A DNA stretch of 64,000 bases, taken from the NCBI GenBank assembly GCA_947462335.1, contig OX381718.1, positions 42,780,281 through 42,844,280 of the forward strand, in the 5' to 3' direction. Both the position numbers and the translations under genes were made by a program. Of the stretch, positions 59,501 through 64,000 are shown in pieces. The notes below the pieces were generated by a model. The model was not told the origin of the DNA. It did no database searches and saw only the letters and a list, made by a program, of their open reading frames with translations. The number at the start of each line of letters is the position of its first letter. Position 1 is the first letter of the stretch. Source of the stretch: Harmothoe impar (taxonomy: Eukaryota > Annelida > Polychaeta > Phyllodocida > Polynoidae).

Positions 59501-60130
59501 TATACACAAATGCCAACGCCCATTGATACCGTCTTCACGAGTGGGGGTGGGGCCTTATTTCATGGTGGATACGATGACTACTATCCTTAAGTATTAGAAA
59601 TCCTCTATCCCATGCCCCCCATGGGATACGGTGTTCCCGTATCTCATGGCCTGTGACGTCATCATTTGTTCAAATTATTATGGCCATTTATATGCAATTA
59701 CACATATTTTGAAGAGTAAAAATCATGAAATAAAGGCAAAGGCTCATAGCCAGATGATTTTTGGTATCGTTCCTCCCTTGGTTGGGCTGGGGCTGCATCC
59801 CACTCAGCCTGCGGCTTCGTTGGGCGATACCAAAATATCCTCTGGCCATGGTCCTTTGTCTATTCATTTTTGTGAGATACAATATTTACTATGCTTAAGT
59901 ACTGGAATGGCCATATTCAATGCCCCCCCATTGAATACAATGTGGCTGTATTTAATGGCTTAAGAAAAAGGTGTTTTTCCTTCATTAAATGGTTTCAAAT
60001 GATGTATTTCACTCGTGGGGGCTGGGGTGCATCCCACTCAGCCTATGGCTTTGTGGGATACTGGCCCAGCCCCCACTCATGAAATACATCAGAGACGGTA
60101 TCAATAGGCGTTGGCATTTTTCTATATACC
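59500..60130. repeat. cluster of foldback elements
   Basis: At least two related pieces. 59890-60120 is a full match to 52285-52552, with TTTCACTCGTGGGGGCTGGG facing CAGCCCCCACTCATGAAATA. 59505-59850 has fragments (ATGCCAACGCCCATTGATAC, CCCATGCCCCCCATGGGATA, TGCATCCCACTCAGCCTGCG). All can fold into hairpins and none encodes protein. Confidence 0.75.
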
Positions 60131-62913
60131 ATTGAAGCACAATGCGGCCCTTACAGACCTGGAACGGGTGCAGCCCACCCAGACCGTGGCTGATACAATA
60201 AGGGGACACCCCGACTGGAACACCACATATTGATCTCCTCTCAGGGGGAGACTATTACCCATATCATCCATTCAGCTGTAAGATCGAGGATTCCTGCCTC
60301 TGTTAACACCCATGTTCTTGTAAAGGGACAGTAAAGAAAGTCCCGGATGGAGTCTGTGTCTGGAGGAGGTACATGTCAGGCATGGCCCTCTACACCTATA
60401 ATTATATGAATAGCAGTGCTGCACCATTCTAAGGCAAAGAAAAGGGAGTGTTTTAGCAGACACATAGAACCCCATGTTTCAGGAAACCCGACCCTTGATT
60501 CACTCACTTCAAATTCAGACATCTTTTTTTAATATTTAATTTCGTCAGGAAAGACACGCTCCTGCTGACTTAAATGGCCTAAATAAATATACTTTAGAAG
60601 ATTTTGTTTGACAATTATTATTGCCAGATATTTTCTGAAATCCCTTATTACTGGAGGAATCAGTGAGTCATTCTAAGTACCTGTGAGTCTATAAGGCGCC
60701 TCATTTCTGGTACTTTTAACAGTGAAAATAAATAAAATGAAAAATCTGACCATTTGGTCTAATTCCTGTATGAAGGGGAGATCAGGACTGGATATACCAT
60801 AGTAGAACCTCTATACATTCCCCTCATTAACCATACAAACAGCACATAAATCAGCCTGTAGGCTCCCTGCAAACAAGAACTCAGGCGGAACTTCTTTCAT
60901 TCTTGTATCATGACTCGTGATCCCTACTAGAATTGAGAACATTTCTGGAACAAAAGAATAGGGGCAGTTTTTCCCAAGAAGTAGACAAGACATTTTCTTA
61001 TGTCATATTCCCAGGAATTTCTCGTTATTTGAGCAAGTAAAACTCAAGAAATACACATCATCACCCTACGTGTGGAGACATTTTCTCTGGATGTACACAA
61101 GAAATTTGCTTGTGTCATATACTCGGGAATTTCTCATTATTTGCATGAATGAAACTCGGATAATACACATCACTATTGAATATTGTCATTAGAAATGTTC
61201 ATTTTTTTCCAGCAACTCCCAATCACATTCTCCAGCAACTCCCAATCGCATGCATGTCTATCTTGCGTATACAGCTTGTGCTTTTCCCCATACACAAGAT
61301 ACATAGCATGAATGTATGTATTTAGAGCTGCTATACCACTTGGCACACTCAAATCTACGTTTTCTTCATTTGTATCTCAGATGATTGTATAACCCTTTCC
61401 CTATTATAATCTGCCATTTATTCCGACAAGAGATTCTTAATATATGCAAAACATGACTCTAACTACTATCTATATTCTGGCAGGCTTTGATAATTTAGTG
61501 TTAAAAAATGACATCAGGTGGTAGCACTGGGTGGCCTGCTACCTGAAAGTCTTTCATTGCTGATCTTGCCAACAGAGTCTACTATGTCCCACCAGGAGGC
61601 AGCATTGAGCAGGCAATTAGCAGAGTGTTATTGTTATCCAGTTTACAGTTGACTTTTATTCTCACAGGAGGTATTTCACCTATTTCCATATAGAAAGAAG
61701 CACCCACATTATTTATGAATTAACCTGCCCATATATAAGTTCCGTAAGGGAACACTTTAAGTGCCTTTAACTCCAGCATTTCCATGTAAATGTTACAGGA
61801 TGGTCATAACAGCATTTATCTGGCTTTAAGTGGCATTTGCTCAAATTAAATATGATTAAAGTGTTGCTTTAAGCAAATTCAAGTATACATAAATGCAAAC
61901 ATTGGTGCAGTGATAACAGCTTATGCCATTCTTCGTTCTGTTTGGAGGGTCATATACTGTAGTACTTAGATCTACCCTGTATTGTGTATATATAGATTCT
62001 TTAACATAGACCCCAGGGGAGGTTAGAGGTCGCTGCACACAGCCTTGTGGCGCCCCCTAAACGGTAGATCACGGCACTACACCTCTCACTACCTCACTTC
62101 TAGTCTACACTCCCCAGGCACAGTCTCTGTGTGACCACTATGTGCACGTACAATACTAAGGCTGTGTTGGGAGAGTTTGTAGTTATCTCCCTGTGGCAGG
62201 GATTCCTCAGGGGGATCTCCAAGTCACGTGACTAATCTGCAGGTCACGAGGTCACTGGCAGAGATTCTTCAAAATGGTATTCGTCTACTTTTAGATTTCT
62301 AGTCACAAGATATATGTCCCAAGATGGTATATAGTCTTAGCATTAATCTGCCAATCATCTATGACCCTTTATACGGTAGGCACAATGCATGTATTATTGA
62401 CAGATCAATTCTAAGATTATACCAGCTTCGTATGATCCACCAATGCAAGTCTGGTATTTGTCATTTACCTGCGCTGCATTGGTGCATCGTGATGGAAAAT
62501 TAACAAAGCCTTTAGGCATTTTGCCTCTCTTAAAAAATCAAATTATCATTTTGCATCCTTGTATTTATGGACGCTAAATGCGTGGTACGAGAATAGAGTT
62601 ACTTGGAGGGAAGGGGGAAGCAATGCTTTTAATATTGACATCTACCCAATCACATTCTACATACATCACGTAATTATATACATGGCCCTGTTGGTGGGAA
62701 TACCATCGGCGCCTCTATTGCATGGGCTTAGAGCCTAAGAGGTCACAGGGGTCATAGGGTTGACAGGGGTCAGGTAGAAAGGGTTCCGGGCGGATCAATA
62801 TACCGGCCCTGTACACGAGGATAACATGGTAAACACGGTATATATAGACATACAGGTAGGGTGGGGACTGAACAGACATGGTGGGATACCAGTCTCTACC
62901 CATGGTTCTTCTT
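60131..62913. other. intergenic with minor repeats, no gene seen
   Basis: A diverged two-copy repeat of about 90 bases (TGTCATATTCCCAGGAATTTC; TGTCATATACTCGGGAATTT) occurs at about 60984-61170. A block matching 16370-16510 lies at 61795-61930. A partial piggyBac-like MITE (CCAATGCAAG...GCTGCATTGGTGCATCGTGA) lies at about 62430-62535. No exon was recognised. Confidence 0.45.
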
Positions 62914-63178
62914 CGTGCTAATTTTTTAACAACAGCGGGGTTGTGGATTTAGCGGAGGGGAGGGATAACAATTTCAAGGGGGGGGCTGCATCTGTTTTTA
63001 GTATTAAAAAAAATGGAAAAAAAAATATTTAAAAAAACACAGTCAGCTACTCTGCTTTGAAGGGCAGGTACGCGCCCTGATTTTGGATCTGCTAAGGTGG
63101 GCGGAGGGTGAAAAATAATTCGCGCAAAATCTCCCCACCTCCTCCTTCCACCACTGTTGTTAAAAAGTGACCACTCCG
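62914..63178. mobile_element. foldback MITE, second copy
   Basis: Left ATTTTTTAACAACAGCGGGG and right CACTGTTGTTAAAAAGTGAC are inverted, with G-rich and C-rich inner arms. It is the same family as 56625-56892. Confidence 0.65.
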
Positions 63179-63425
63179 TTATATGAACGGATTTCATATA
63201 TCTTTTTAAAGGAACTGACCTCATTCTATGTATTTTGCATGGCCTCGGTAGGTGATTGTTCTGGGGTGGGATGTTCTATGAGAGAATGTGAATGTGACAC
63301 AGTTAGCACAGCTGAGGTAGAGCAGTATGTGGAGCAGGTGTCAGCTGCGTGTCAGTGTTGGCATTCCAGACCTGGCCAACTTCTCACCCCTCATACCCGC
63401 ACCTACCCTGCTCTCACTCTACTGT

Positions 63426-63582
63426 GGGAGTGATCATTTTTTAACAACAGGAGGGGGGGTGGTCGGTTTGGGGGGGGGGGGCAAAAATATTTGGACCCCT
63501 TGGGGGGGGCAAAAAAATTACGCCCGCCCGTTACTATGCCCCCCCCCTGTTGTTAAAAAATGATTAAAAAATGATTACTCCC
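63426..63582. mobile_element. foldback MITE, third copy
   Basis: GGGAGTGATCATTTTTTAAC faces TTAAAAAATGATTACTCCC. The right arm carries a duplicated TTAAAAAATGAT. Between the arms lie long G and C runs that make almost the whole element self-complementary. Confidence 0.75.
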
Positions 63583-64000
63583 TTAGGGACTGCTTATATG
63601 TTATTAAAAATGAGCGCTTTCTATGTCCATAATCTCACTATTATCATGTAAGGATACCCTCAAATCCATCTGTCAATTAACATGAACTAACATGGCACTA
63701 GTGAGTACCTCACCGACACTGCATAGCATCATGTTGGAGACTGACCAGTTTCTTAGTACGCCCTATGATTGAATGACAGTCCCCAGAACACAGGGTGTAG
63801 CAAGAACTTGGCACACTCATTTATTGTCACTGAGCATTGGTACAGCATGCATACCCTTCTTTTTAATTGCTTTACTACAACAAGACGAATTGACGTTATG
63901 GTACAAATATGTTGTTTATATTTACTTTTCAAGGGTGATATATTATGTTCTAATTATAGTAGGGCTCTCTAGTTATGTTTGGTGAGGGGTAAGGATGGCA
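63583..64000. other. intergenic, no gene seen
   Basis: A partial piggyBac-like core (CACTAGTGAGTACCTCACC...ACTGCATAGCATCATG) lies at about 63692-63735. Nothing else was recognised to the window end. Confidence 0.4.

Overview
The window looks like nuclear DNA from an invertebrate animal, probably marine. Genes are sparse and some are split by GT-AG introns. Exons encode secreted kringle and PAN/apple domains. The rest is dominated by small inverted-repeat transposons, LINE fragments and microsatellites. I cannot name the species; cephalochordate, hemichordate, mollusc or annelid are all possible.

Layout: 1-24.7 kb has no recognisable host gene. It holds a broken LINE reverse transcriptase (about 3.3-4.5 kb) interrupted by a small DNA transposon, several other terminal-inverted-repeat elements, a 1.1-1.2 kb near-tandem duplication (17.1-19.7 kb) and a strong 53-bp-arm hairpin at 20.96 kb. 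From 24.75 to 49.5 kb is the gene-bearing core. Two arylsulfatase-B-like genes with uninterrupted reading frames lie on the + strand (27.3-28.7 and 34.0-35.5 kb). Secreted kringle-kringle-PAN genes lie on the - strand: an apparently intact one (K2, 36.9-39.5 kb), a degenerate one (K3, 44.0-48.3 kb), and a relic that keeps only its signal-peptide exon (K1, 29.84-29.90 kb). An extra signal-peptide exon sits at 41.04-41.10 kb. Sulfatase and kringle genes are convergent and were duplicated together as one segment. In the first unit the kringle/PAN exons have been deleted. From 49.5 kb to the end I see no host gene, only dense small mobile elements, including a scattered piggyBac-like family with TTAA-type target sites.

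How the genes may work together: both products have signal peptides, so a sulfatase acting on sulfated glycans and kringle-PAN proteins, whose domains often bind glycans or proteins, could act in the same secretory or extracellular setting. That is inference from co-duplication. Both sulfatases lack one Asp of the usual metal-binding Asp-Asp pair, and a substrate-pocket His is replaced by Asn, so catalytic activity is uncertain.

All exon models were read by eye from splice motifs and domain similarity. Coordinates of mobile elements are good to a few bases only where terminal repeats and target duplications are stated.
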